Shown here piece after piece: positions 54,801-64,000 of a stretch of DNA of 64,000 nt (position 1 is the first letter of the stretch; each line of letters begins with the position of its first letter). This stretch comes from Cannabis sativa (Eukaryota; Streptophyta; Magnoliopsida; Rosales; Cannabaceae). The position numbers were made by a program, and so were the translations under genes. Where the stretch lies: assembly GCF_029168945.1 (NCBI RefSeq), contig NC_083604.1, positions 5,696,812 to 5,760,811 on the forward strand. The letters are read 5' to 3'. A model generated the notes under the pieces. The model was given only the letters and a program-made list of their open reading frames with translations, was not told the DNA's origin and made no database searches.

Positions 54801-55868
54801 ATTTTGAGTTTGTAATAGCAATTATTATTTGGTTTGAAATCTTATCTTGATTAATTTGGTTATGCAAAGCTTTTACAATCAAAGGATATGCTTATTGATG
54901 TTGCTATGGATAAAATAAAGGAGTTAATTTCTTTTTTTGAGCGATATAGAGAAACAGGTTTTTATAATGCCTTGAATAGTGCTAAGGAAATTGCTATTGA
55001 AATGAATATCGATCCAGTTTTTCCTCAAAGGCGCATAATTCGAAGAAAAAAGCAATTTGATGAAAATTTGAATACCCCATTTGTTGAGTTATCTGGAGAG
55101 GAATCTTTTAGAATTAATTATTTTCTTTACCTTATTGACCAAGCCATTGTTTCTCTTACTAAGAGATTTGAACAATATCAAGATTATGAAAATATTTTTG
55201 GTTTCTTATTTACTTCTGACAAGTTACAATCGTTAGACAATGCAAATTTGAAGTCTTGTTGTAGTCATTTTGAAAAGGCATTGAAACATAATGAACAATC
55301 TGATATTGATGGGAATGAATTATGTGTGGAGTTGAAATTATTAAGACAAATCTTGCCAAGAGAAAAAATGAGAGCTATTGACATATTAAATTTTTTGAAA
55401 GGCATAGATTGTTTTCCGAATACAATTATTGCATATAGAATTTTGTTGACTATTCTTTTTGTGACGAGTTTTGCAGAAAGAAGTTTTTCAAAGTTAAAGT
55501 TGTTAAAGTCCTACTTGCGGTCTACCATGTTACAAGAAAGGCTTAATGGATTAGCATTAATAGCGATTGAAAATGATGTTTTGGAGACGGTAAAATTTGA
55601 AGAGTTGGTTGATGAATTTGCTTCAAAGAGTGTTCGAAGGATGACCCTTTTTAAGTAGAAGGTTGATATCAGCTTGAAGTTGTATTAAAAATAATAACAA
55701 TTTTAATAAAAATATTTGAGTTTATTTGTGCTTAATTTTGTAAAATATATTATCTTACTATAATAATATTTAAAAATATTATTTGCAAATTATATATATT
55801 TTTTTTAATAAGGGGCCTAATTTTTATAATTAAAACAGGGCCCCCACAATGTTTAAGACGGCCCTGCC
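51869..55868 (+). mobile_element. hAT transposon (approximate ends)
   Basis: The LTR text CTTACTTTCCCTAC breaks off at 51868 and resumes as CCCTACAGGTATTAG at 55869, so CCCTAC is repeated at the two sides. The right end reads CAGGGCCCCCACAATG then AAGACGGCCCTG. The left side has GCGACGGTTCTCTTGCACGG and GGCCC, a poor inverse of it. The transposase remains lie between. The ends are decayed or badly read, so the boundaries are approximate. Confidence 0.65.
53010..55658 (+). pseudogene. hAT-family transposase (DUF4371/TTF-type), decayed
   Basis: Three open pieces (53010-53648, 53768-54850 and 54888-55658) are joined by frame breaks. The first has the basic start and IFDPRNWDALDPKMIDLLV. The second has NLAFRGSNEKLYQNGNGNFL, the catalytic-region text SVILDCTPDVSHQEKMSLI and VRGQGYDNGSNMKGKHQGVQ, and CGCHSLNLILCDMA. 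The third ends with the hAT C-terminal dimerisation region (FAERSFSKLKLLKSYLRSTM). This is the ZMYM1/TTF-like hAT group common in plants. Breaks near 53570-53650 and 54850-54890 make it non-functional. It would have cut and pasted the element in the nucleus. Confidence 0.88.
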
Positions 55869-55974
55869 CTACAGGTATTAGACAGGGAAGTATGTATAGT
55901 GAGCCGGGGTCGATCGCAGTACGTATGCGCGTGAGCGGCTACGGGCGGACAAAGCGATGCAGAACGTATGAATT

Positions 55975-57876
55975 GGTGCCTAAATTTTATTTTAAGCAGT
56001 TGATAAATCTAACACAGTGGAAATGCATTATTTAAAATTATTTACTTACTGTATCTTGTTTTACAAATGAAGGATCCTCCTCTGTTGCATTTTGATTTTT
56101 TTTAAAATCCACTGTTGTATTTAAATTATTTTTTTTTCTCTTTTCAAATTATGCATGAAAATAGTATTTTTGTAAAATAAGGCAAAATATCGGGGCGTAA
56201 CAGAAGATGAAGCTCATTTATCTATTTTTGAATTAATTGTTTTAGTTTAAAGACAATTTGGATTTTGAATTTTAATTTGGGATTTTTATCCCTCTTTTCT
56301 CATAATGTTGCAATATATTTTTTTTATTAATAATATTTTATTTTTTATTACAAATAAATTGCAATTTATGAGATTGAGCTTCATTTACTTTATCTTAAAC
56401 CACAATTACCACATTGTATTTATATGTTTGTATGTGTAAGTGTTTTTATTATTGATACAAATTCTATAATATTTACAACTCTTCATAGAGTTATATTAAA
56501 TAAACACTAGAAATTATTTCTATGTTTATTAATAATTGTTAATTCTAATACAATTATTGAAAATTTGTTTAATAAAAGGATCTTTTTATCTGATAGGGGT
56601 GGAGAAAAGTTAAGAAAACTATGCAGTTCAACGATCTTTTATATCTAATGAACTCTAGATTGTATTCAACTCCACATAATCTTTGATAATGTATCACACC
56701 TACCTTAACACTTAGAGAATCACGATCTTTATAACCTTTATTAGGGGTGGATCATAATCTCTGTATATACTTAGCAGAGGTGGAATTTATAAAGAATTCC
56801 CAGCACTGATACCCTATGTAACACATATTTTCTTTAAACATGGAAGTAATATAATGAATTAGCTATTATCGGTATAAATCCTTAATCTTGATTGTATGTT
56901 TAATTTATATGTTCGGCACTCCCACTCAATCATACTATCATGTTCCCAAAATATACGTATACCGTGAGCTTGCCACGCGACAAACGATCTGTGGTTCCCG
57001 TGGTGCCTAAATTTTATTTTAAGCGCTGATAAATCTAACATAAAGTGGAAATGCATTATTTAAAATTATTTACTTACCGTATCTTGTTTTACAAATGAAG
57101 GATCCTCCTCTCGTTGCATTTTTGATTTTTTAAAATCCACTCGTTGTATTTAAATTATTTTTTCTCTTTTCTAAATTATGCATGAAAATAGTATTTTTGT
57201 AAAATAAGGCAAAATATCTATAAAGGGCGTAATGTAATATTTAAGCTCATTTATCTATTTTTGAATTAATTGTTTTAGTTTAAAGACAATTTGGATTTTG
57301 AATTTTAATTTGGGATTTTTATCCCTCTTTTCTCATAATGTTGCAATATATTTTTTTTATTAATAATATTTTATTTTTTATTACAAATAAATTGCAATTT
57401 ATGAGATTGAGCTTCATTTACTTTATCTTAAACCACAATTACCACATTGTATTTATATGTTTGTATGTATGTTTTTATTATTGATACAAATTCTATAATA
57501 TTTACAACTCTTCATAGAGTTATATTAAATAAACACTAGAAATTATTTCTATGTTTATTAATAATTGTTAATTCTAATACAATTATTGAAAATTTGTTTA
57601 ATAAAAGGATCTTTTTTTACTGACAGGTGGAGAAAGTTAAGAAAACTATGCAAACTTCAACGATCTTTTAATCTAATGAACTCTAGATTGTATTCAACTC
57701 CACATAATCTCTATAAACACTAGAAAGAATCATGATCTTTATAACCTTAAAGGTGGATCATAATCTCTATATACTTAGGGGTGGAATTTATCCACAATAC
57801 CCTATGTAACACATATTTTCTTTAAACATGGAAGTAATATAATGAATTAGCTATTATCGCATAAATCCTTAATCTG
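55975..57876. repeat. Tandem duplication of about 0.9 kb (period 1027 bp)
   Basis: Copy 1 (55975-56890) and copy 2 (57002-57876) both run from GGTGCCTAAATTTTATTTTA to GAATTAGCTATTATCG and beyond. The unit spans the right end of the solo LTR, its GAAGA junction and the adjoining gag-only element. In copy 2 the junction itself is garbled (CTATAAAGGGCGTAATG against CGGGGCGTAACAG). Differences are mostly small insertions and deletions. Confidence 0.88.
56909..56964 (-). repeat. Inverted scrap of the element's own LTR
   Basis: TATGTTCGGCACTCCCACTC through CCCAAAATATACGTATACC is the reverse complement of about 44027-44082 in the 5' LTR, with very few mismatches. It sits exactly between the two copies of the tandem duplication. 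Confidence 0.85.
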
Positions 57877-58862
57877 ACATGTTCCAATTTAGTTTTACCG
57901 TTGTAGTAAAAAATGATACCTATAAAAGTTCTTTGATAATGTATCACACTACCTTAATTTGTTATATAGAATTTAAAATTCTTTACCCATCTTCATTAGG
58001 TTGACACTTGTGATAGGAACTTAAGAACACTACTGAAGAGCAAATCTAACCATTCATGTGGATAGATATAACTTATCAGAATTACGAGAATAAGATAAAA
58101 GAATTCTAGCACAGTCTATTCGAATGACTTGAGATAAGATTTCTTAATCCTCATAAATTTTATGGTATCTTAATTTTGATTACTTAATCTCTGGCAAGTA
58201 TTTTTCACTTCAAATACTAGTCTCAAGCAGGCCGATGATTTAAGCCTTAAAAGAAACTCATAGTTTCCCGTACTAATACAATAAGTCACAATCCGTATAA
58301 CTCTCCAAACAATAGTAGGTTAAAAGTATTATTTTAACCGTACATCCGTTTATTGAGTGGGAGCTATCTGAGATGTAATCAAATAAGGAACATTAAGATA
58401 TTCAAGAAAGAGTTATGAAAGTGATCTATATGTTGGAGGATATGAACCGTATATCGCTTATCCTTATCTCACTCCCAACTCGTTCGAATTATGAGATGGT
58501 GGTTACTTCCGGGGTGGGAGGAGTTATTCTATAATAATTCAAGCTCTAACAGAAGATTTATAACTTTGTAAATTCGAAATTACCGTGTTATTTTATCGAA
58601 GAAAAGTCTACGTTGTATTATTCACCCTATATTTTAAAATATGAGAGATATGTCTTCTGCTTATTCAAAATGTGCTTTAAACAAGAAGGATTTCGTATCC
58701 CGATGAGTAATGCATATAAGAAAGGATGTTTCATATTATTTTTATGAACTAGTTTCCCGAAGTTTGGGTGGATTCAAATATACTACACTTCGATGTGAAG
58801 ATCAAGACAACAGATTGATTTATTTCGCACAGCTTGTTTTATGTTAGGTGTAAGTGTATATT

Positions 58863-60734
58863 TGCTGGGTTTCGTGCCCTAAATAAAACCCTTTACAATC
58901 CGATTAGTTATCAATATAAGTAAATTGTATGATTTATGTTTGCATGAATTTGCTAATGGTTTAATATGTTTATTACATTTACACACAAAATCTCGAAGTC
59001 CAGATCATATATTTATTCACAATTACAAGATTGTCAACACAAAGGGAATGTGGATTGCATTATATGAATCAAAAGACTAAGTCCCCGTTTCATCGTTGTT
59101 TTGGATTTACACTGATGTGATAATCGCCGATGATGTGTACTTACACTTGGAGTAAGTGTTAAGGTTTTTTCCAAGACATTGGTAAACTAGACTAGCTCGA
59201 ATGTACTGAGTATACATTGGACCGGACCGATATCAAACTTAGTTAAGATATTATAAACTTTACCGTTGTATCTTTCCAAGTCAATACGTAGTTGATCTTA
59301 AGATTAAAAGACCGAAATCCCGATATGCTTAGGCTCAACTGTGAGTGCTTATTCATGTTCTTTTTGATTTATTAGTTGCTTCCATTGGCCGTGTGATACG
59401 CATATTTTTGGGAAATACGATAGTATGATTCGAGTGGTTATTAACATAAATATGGAATCTATAGCTTCTACTCGGTGTATAGAAGTCAAGTAATGATTCC
59501 CTTCGAGCTTAGCTAAATAAGTAAATGGATGAGCTCGTTTAAGTGACTAATTCTTAGATCATTAAACATCACTATGTGCAGCTGGGCGTTTTAAGGGGAA
59601 AAATACTTTCAGGCGAGAACTAAGGTAAAATTATCCATTCTCGATGTAAATCATCTATATGGTGATCTTGATCACAATAAGATTATAACAATGGTTAAAT
59701 GAGATAGCATATCTATATCGTGGAACATACAATATGCTCTATATAAGTCTGAGAAGGTACCTGTTTCTAAGAGTTGGATTCAACGAATTAATGTTGTGGA
59801 TTTACTTAGTAAATTCGGTCACCTTTATTGAAGCTCAAAGATATTAGATCCATTGTCTTCATTCTAAATGGAGAATATATCGTTTGTAAGACTCAATAAT
59901 TGATTTGTGATTAATCAATTATAATTCTAAAGTTACCATGTCTAATTTGTGAATTTTCACTCTGCTATGGGTGAAATAAAGAAAAGAGATTCTAGGTTTA
60001 TTTATTAATTAAGAGACTCTATGTGTCTAATTAATAATTAAATTAAATGACAATATTATTTAATAATCTATTTTAGTTATTAAATAATTAGTTTTGGCAT
60101 TTAAAAGGTTAGAATTGGAAAATTGGCGTTTTTGAGAAAATAGAAATAAAAATTGTAAAAACTGCAAAAACCAAGTAAGGCCCAATAAACACCTTGGCCG
60201 GCCACTTAAGCAATTTTTTTTTTTTCAAATTAATATTTTCATTATTTTAATGCCAAATAATTACTAACCTAAACCTAGTAGTTGCCTATAAATAGAAAGT
60301 GATGGCTCAGTTCAAAATAACCTTTTTCTCAGAAAATCAAAGATTGTTTTTTTTTTTTTTTTGAAAAACTGAGCCTTCCACTTCTCTCTCTATAGCCGAC
60401 CCTATACCTCTCTCTTTTCCTCTTCATAATTTCGACCCTCAGTGATAGAGTAGTGCCCACACACAGCAAGTGGTACCTCAATCATAGATTGGAAGACTGT
60501 GAAGGATCACACACAAAGAGAAGGACATTCGGGCTCAGATCTTGATAATACTCTGCGACAGAAAGGATACAAGGGTTAGAGATCTGAGTGGAAGGAGACA
60601 TTATTCCGCTGCATCAATGTAAGATTTTCTTAACTTTATATGTGTTTATTTATCGTTTTAGAAAGTTCATATTTAGGGTGTTAAACAACATACTTGTGAG
60701 TAGATCTAAGATCCTGGTAAAATAAATTCCAACA
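58863..60734 (+). repeat. 3' LTR (1872 bp)
   Basis: Begins TGCTGGGTTTCGTGCCCTAA and ends AATAAATTCCAACA. From about 59990 on it is almost identical to the 5' LTR. Before that it differs by many one- to several-base changes and indels. The polypurine tract expected just upstream is not recognisable (GTAAGTGTATAT). Confidence 0.9.
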
Positions 60735-60739
60735 ATGTG
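60735..60739. repeat. Target-site duplication ATGTG, right copy
   Basis: Identical to 43479-43483. Confidence 0.9.
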
Positions 60740-60859
60740 GACCCGTTAAACTTATGGTAAATATCAAATATTCTAGAAATATATATAAGTGCTTTATTAT
60801 CTTTATCTATGTAAGTTAAATGGATATATATAAGTTTGTCTAAATTTGTTTGTTACAAA

Positions 60860-61640
60860 TTTGTAGGGACTTCTGAAGAAGAAGAAGCAGAGGAGAATAG
60901 AGAGAAGAAACACACAAGGAATGCTTGAAATTCTTACCTCAATAATAAGATCCAAATCCTTTATTTATAGCACAAAAGAATGGACAAAATACAAAGTAAG
61001 AATTCTATTATAAAAACAGATTTCGTTTAGTGCAGAAACTATACCAAGAAACTAACTAACCAATACAGACAATGAGACTAAAACCAACTAACTAACTAAC
61101 TTGGTTATCATTTCCCCTCAAACGAAAATGGGTAGACACCACTTTGAGTTTGGTTTTAAGATAATTAAATCGATCCTTGAGAAGACTTTTGGTGAAAATG
61201 AACTTGATCAATCGTGGGAACATATCGCCCATCAAGTTCTTTATTGAGTAGTTGATCACAAATAAAATATTGATTGATCTCTATGTGTTCACATCGAGCA
61301 TGAAAATATAGAATTAACAGCTAACGAAGTTGCACCTTGATTATCAACCCAAATAATAGGGACATCAACTAAATGTACTTGCATTTTAGTAAGTATAGAG
61401 ACCGAAATCATTTAATCTCAGCAGCTGTATTTGCCAATGCCCGAAACTCAGATTCAGTTGAGGACCTAGCAATTAGCAGACTAGGAAATGAGATTATAGC
61501 AAGGAGAATAGCATATCCTCCCGTATATCTTCGATGATCAATGCAGCTGGCCCAGTCTACATCCGAGTAAGCTTCAAGAGACATTCGAGGAACCAGTTTT
61601 AGTAGAAGACCATCACAATCTCCTTCATTTGGTTCCATAT
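60860..61640 (-). pseudogene. Copia RNase H and LTR-proximal fragment
   Basis: On the minus strand, 61638-61408 reads [20 protein letters not shown], then GGYAILL, then [20 protein letters not shown]. This is the classic Ty1/Copia RNase H text. Toward 61140 the frame continues in broken form with the usual NQGAT-like and LPKSSL-like sections. From about 61100 down to 60860 there is LTR-type text including AAAGGATTTGGATCTTATTA read on the minus strand. It is the decayed 3' end of a different Copia element, lying next to the large one. Confidence 0.75.
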
Positions 61641-61950
61641 GCTTTGATGATCAACCAACTTCTTCTCCTCATCCTCTGCTCTGAACTCATCCACTTTTGA
61701 ATTCTTCGAAGAAGTTCCACAACCATCACTGATTATTTCTACGTCGCTGCGATTACAACTAGCACTAATAACTAACCTATTTTCACCACCATTAGTCGCC
61801 GTCAAAACCCCAAACCTTGGCGGTTGAGCAGCAGAGCGGTGGCGAAGATCGAAGAGGACAGAGCTGTAAAAGAATCGAGGAATGTGATTAGGGTTTGAGA
61901 ATTGGATTAAGAAAGACGATCAAGGAGAAGAATATGAAGAGTAAATAGAG
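61641..61950. other. Spacer with possible decayed coding text
   Basis: A minus-strand open stretch to 61805 (68 codons overall, start MTATNGGENR) is rich in S, D and E. It may be a host-gene scrap, or a chimera with the Copia fragment, since it runs directly into the RNase H region. I do not recognise it. Confidence 0.3.
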
Positions 61951-61959
61951 TGATATATA

Positions 61960-62148
61960 CAGGGACGAGCCCATTAACATTAATGTAAGCCCCCACTAAC
62001 AAAAATACTGCATTTTAAAAAATTAAATGTATAGTAGAAAAGCCTCCATAAAATTAGATAAATTTCGTAAGAGTAATTAGAATGTAACTATAAATATTTT
62101 TTTATGATAAATAAGCCCCATAAATTAAAAATTCTGAGACCGTCACTA
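61960..62148. mobile_element. Short hAT MITE with perfect 8-bp TSD
   Basis: The left end CAGGGACGAGCCCATTAAC and the right end GGGGCTTATT-inverse...GAGACCGTCACTA are inverted at the tips (CAGGGACG against TAGTGACG). GATATATA flanks it exactly (61952-61959 and 62149-62156). The 189-bp element is non-coding. Confidence 0.85.
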
Positions 62149-62156
62149 GATATATA

Positions 62157-62759
62157 TGGAATGATTTCTAGGTACTTAGTTAACTATGTCAACTTTGAAC
62201 ACCAATTATTAATCCAGCTTTGACTTGAAGAATCATTTTTCTATAATTAAATTTGCATAAATATGAAACTCAAACCGATTAGTTACAGAGAGAGAGAAAT
62301 TTGAGTACAAGGGAAATTTTCTCATTAAGCCCTACAAAATAAGGCAACCAAATCGGACCGTCCAAGCTTCATCCAACGGCCACAAATGCACATGGAAGTT
62401 AGATCTATGAAAGGAACTAATATAATATCTATTAAAACTAATAAAGGTGTTAATAATAAAAATAATAAAATATTACATTTTTTTAAACAAAAACAACAAA
62501 ATAATATCTTTTTTTTTTTTTTTCTTGAAATGGATATAATATCTAATTTAAATTTAACTAAACGTATTTATTTATTTTGGAAAGAAACTAAACTTATTCT
62601 TATCATATTAGAATTAATTTAAATTCAACAGCTAATCCTATTTCCACTCAAATTATATATATGTATCTATATATATAATATAACAATTGTTAGCATTAGG
62701 GTCTGAGCAAAAGAAATTATTAACGTTATTCGAAGCAAATTGTTTTTGTGTTTAGAGAG
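62157..62759. other. Upstream region of the SIN3-like gene
   Basis: AT-rich DNA with no supported ORF. TATATATATAATATAAC at about 62670-62684 could serve as a TATA region some 80 bp before the start codon. A T-run of 14 lies near 62510. Confidence 0.4.
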
Positions 62760-63953
62760 ATGAAGAGGTCGATAGACGAGGTTTATAACATGGATTCTCA
62801 TGAACTGGAGGAGCCACCATCTATGGACTGTTCTCTGGAATTTGTAAGGGTGTTGAAGGACGTACTTATTCCCAACGAAATGGATAAATATAATGCCTTT
62901 ATGAATGCCATGAAAGAGTTCAAGAATCAAAGATTGGATTATGAAACTTTGATAAAAAAGATAACTAATTTATTTATTGAAGACCATCAACACTTGATTT
63001 CAGGTTTCAATACCTTCTTACCAAAAAAGTATCGGATTACACACGTTCATCATGAGGAAGATGAAGATGAAGAGGAAGAGAATGATGAAGAGGATGCCAA
63101 TAATATTGATGCACTTGAAGAAGCTGAAACTTTTGTCAACAAAATCAAGACCAGATTCCAAGGCGAAAACGATGATTATATGTATAAATCATTCTTACTG
63201 ATTTTGGCCAAGTGCAAAGACGTAAATAAGCCACCTATCTCACAAGTCCATAAAGAAGTTGAAATATTGTTTAAAGATTATCCAGACTTACTCGTGGAAT
63301 TCACAAATTTTTTACCCCTTGAAGTTCAAAAACATAATAATAATAATAATTATAAACTTGACCTTAATAAGTGTGTGAATTGCACACCAAGTTATCGTCT
63401 TATACCAATGAATTATCCAACACCTTGTGTTAGCCAAAGGACAAAGCTTGGTGGTGAAGTGTTGAATGACCATTGTGTTTTATTCAGTAGTTCAGTAAGT
63501 GATCAAGAGTATCAATCATCTAAACATGGGAGCAAAAACCAATACCGAGACATTTTGTTTAAGTGTGAAGATGACATGTTTGAATTAGACATGTTGTTAG
63601 AGTCTGTGAAATCAACAATCGAGCGTGCGGAGAAACTCATGGAAAGTATGAATAACAAGTTAGTAAGAGGCTGTATTGAAAATCACTTCACACCTATGAA
63701 CCTTAGATGTATTGAAATGTTGTATGGTGACTATGGGCTTGATATTTTGGACCAACTTAGGAAGAATACTTGTCGTGTGTTGCCTGTTATATTAAATCGT
63801 TTGTACCAAAAACGACAAGAGCATGAAGCATCTCGTTCTAGTTTTAATAAAATATGGGCTAATGTATTTGCAGAGAATCATCATAAGTCACTGCTTCATC
63901 GTACCAAGCAACAGGACACCGAGGCAGAGATAGAAGAATCAGAGAGAAGTTAG
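62760..63953 (+). CDS. Truncated, intronless SIN3-like corepressor protein
   Basis: Single exon, 397 aa from ATG 62760. An in-frame extension upstream has no ATG. PAH1 covers about residues 26-90 (LEFVRVLKDVL through FNTFLPKKYRI) and is followed by an acidic run (98-112). PAH2 is at about 118-187, ending LLVEFTNFLP. Residues about 205-388 match the SIN3 HDAC-interaction region: TPSYRLIPMNYP, GGEVLNDHCV, KNQYRDILFKCEDDMFELDM and NLRCIEMLYGDYGLDILDQL. Canonical plant SIN3-like proteins are about 1300-1400 aa, start with the same layout, and continue with PAH3 and a long C-terminal half, all in many exons. Here the protein stops just after the HDAC-binding part with an acidic tail. It could scaffold HDAC and PAH-binding factors in the nucleus, or it may be an inactive retrocopy. 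The reading frame is fully open. Confidence 0.85.
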   Translation: MKRSIDEVYNMDSHELEEPPSMDCSLEFVRVLKDVLIPNEMDKYNAFMNAMKEFKNQRLDYETLIKKITNLFIEDHQHLISGFNTFLPKKYRITHVHHEEDEDEEEENDEEDANNIDALEEAETFVNKIKTRFQGENDDYMYKSFLLILAKCKDVNKPPISQVHKEVEILFKDYPDLLVEFTNFLPLEVQKHNNNNNYKLDLNKCVNCTPSYRLIPMNYPTPCVSQRTKLGGEVLNDHCVLFSSSVSDQEYQSSKHGSKNQYRDILFKCEDDMFELDMLLESVKSTIERAEKLMESMNNKLVRGCIENHFTPMNLRCIEMLYGDYGLDILDQLRKNTCRVLPVILNRLYQKRQEHEASRSSFNKIWANVFAENHHKSLLHRTKQQDTEAEIEESERS

Positions 63954-64000
63954 AATTTATTAAGTGGTTGGTTCAATGTAGGTAACATAAATTTTTTGGT

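Larger units (their letters stand above)
50048..56202. mobile_element. Solo LTR (Gypsy-like) interrupted by a hAT transposon
   Basis: Starts TGTAATATCCAG and ends CGGGGCGTAACA, and is flanked by GAAGA. The TGTAA...TTACA-type ends and the passage AAGTGGGGGACCATGGTGGCG resemble Gypsy LTRs. Leaving out the hAT insert, it is roughly 2.1 kb and has no internal domains, so it is a solo LTR inserted into the gag-only element. Repeated TATGTTGTATGTTG text lies at 51215-51310. Confidence 0.8.
43484..60734 (+). mobile_element. LTR retrotransposon, gag-only, with nested insertions
   Basis: LTRs at 43484-45373 and 58863-60734, a 5-bp target duplication ATGTG, a primer-binding site after the left LTR and a broken gag ORF define the element. 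The gag has the UBN2-type fold region and a CCHC knuckle like Copia elements. No integrase, reverse transcriptase or RNase H text is visible in the remaining interior (45374-50047 and 56203-58862). It thus resembles the TR-GAG class of non-autonomous plant elements, which depend on a partner for pol functions. A solo LTR with a hAT transposon inside (50048-56202) interrupts it. The interior is extremely AT-rich apart from a short GC-rich leader. Confidence 0.88.

Noticed and set aside
56859..57056. 65-aa minus-strand ORF as a gene
   Set aside because: It arises from an inverted scrap of the LTR between two duplicate copies.

Overview
This window is nuclear DNA of a flowering plant, almost certainly a eudicot. 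It is strongly AT-rich, its genes carry GT-AG introns, and it holds a chloroplast protein-import receptor, plant-type GDSL esterases and a clade-B type PP2C. LINE, Copia, hAT, Mutator-like and PIF/Harbinger-like elements fill most of the rest. The repeat style suggests Rosales, perhaps Cannabaceae, but that is a guess from sequence style and was not tested.

Layout. 1-2.8 kb: gene-poor DNA with a foldback MITE and a LINE tail. 2.8-7.1 kb: an intact TOC120/TOC132-class import receptor with an intron in its 5' leader. 7.1-14.4 kb: a LINE remnant, a GGGTCY-rich array, a Mutator-like MITE with perfect 9-bp target duplications, a probable solo LTR and a 66-bp minisatellite. 14.8-20.5 kb: a five-exon PP2C with a MAPK-docking-like N terminus and introns full of MITEs. 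21.6-22.5 kb: a single-exon DUF868 gene. 24.1-36.1 kb: three tandem GDSL esterase/lipase genes on the minus strand, all intact, with the same five-exon structure and intron phases. A 5'-truncated LINE and a strong inverted repeat lie between the second and third. 36.3-43.2 kb: nested MITEs, tandem repeats, a long CT microsatellite and a LINE remnant.

43.5-60.7 kb: one 17-kb LTR retrotransposon with a perfect ATGTG target duplication and a tRNA-Met type primer site. Its gag has an internal stop and no pol is visible. Within it sits a solo LTR (TSD GAAGA), and within that a decayed hAT transposon. The 3' part carries a ~0.9-kb tandem duplication that includes the nested-insertion junction, and an inverted scrap of the element's own LTR. 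Its two LTRs match unevenly along their length. This looks like either a local rearrangement or an assembly/polishing fault.

60.7-64 kb: a Copia RNase H relic (minus), a 189-bp hAT MITE with a perfect 8-bp target duplication, and a single-exon SIN3-like gene that stops right after the HDAC-interaction region.

The host genes do not form a pathway. The clearest shared history is the GDSL trio. I saw no tRNA, rRNA or CRISPR array.
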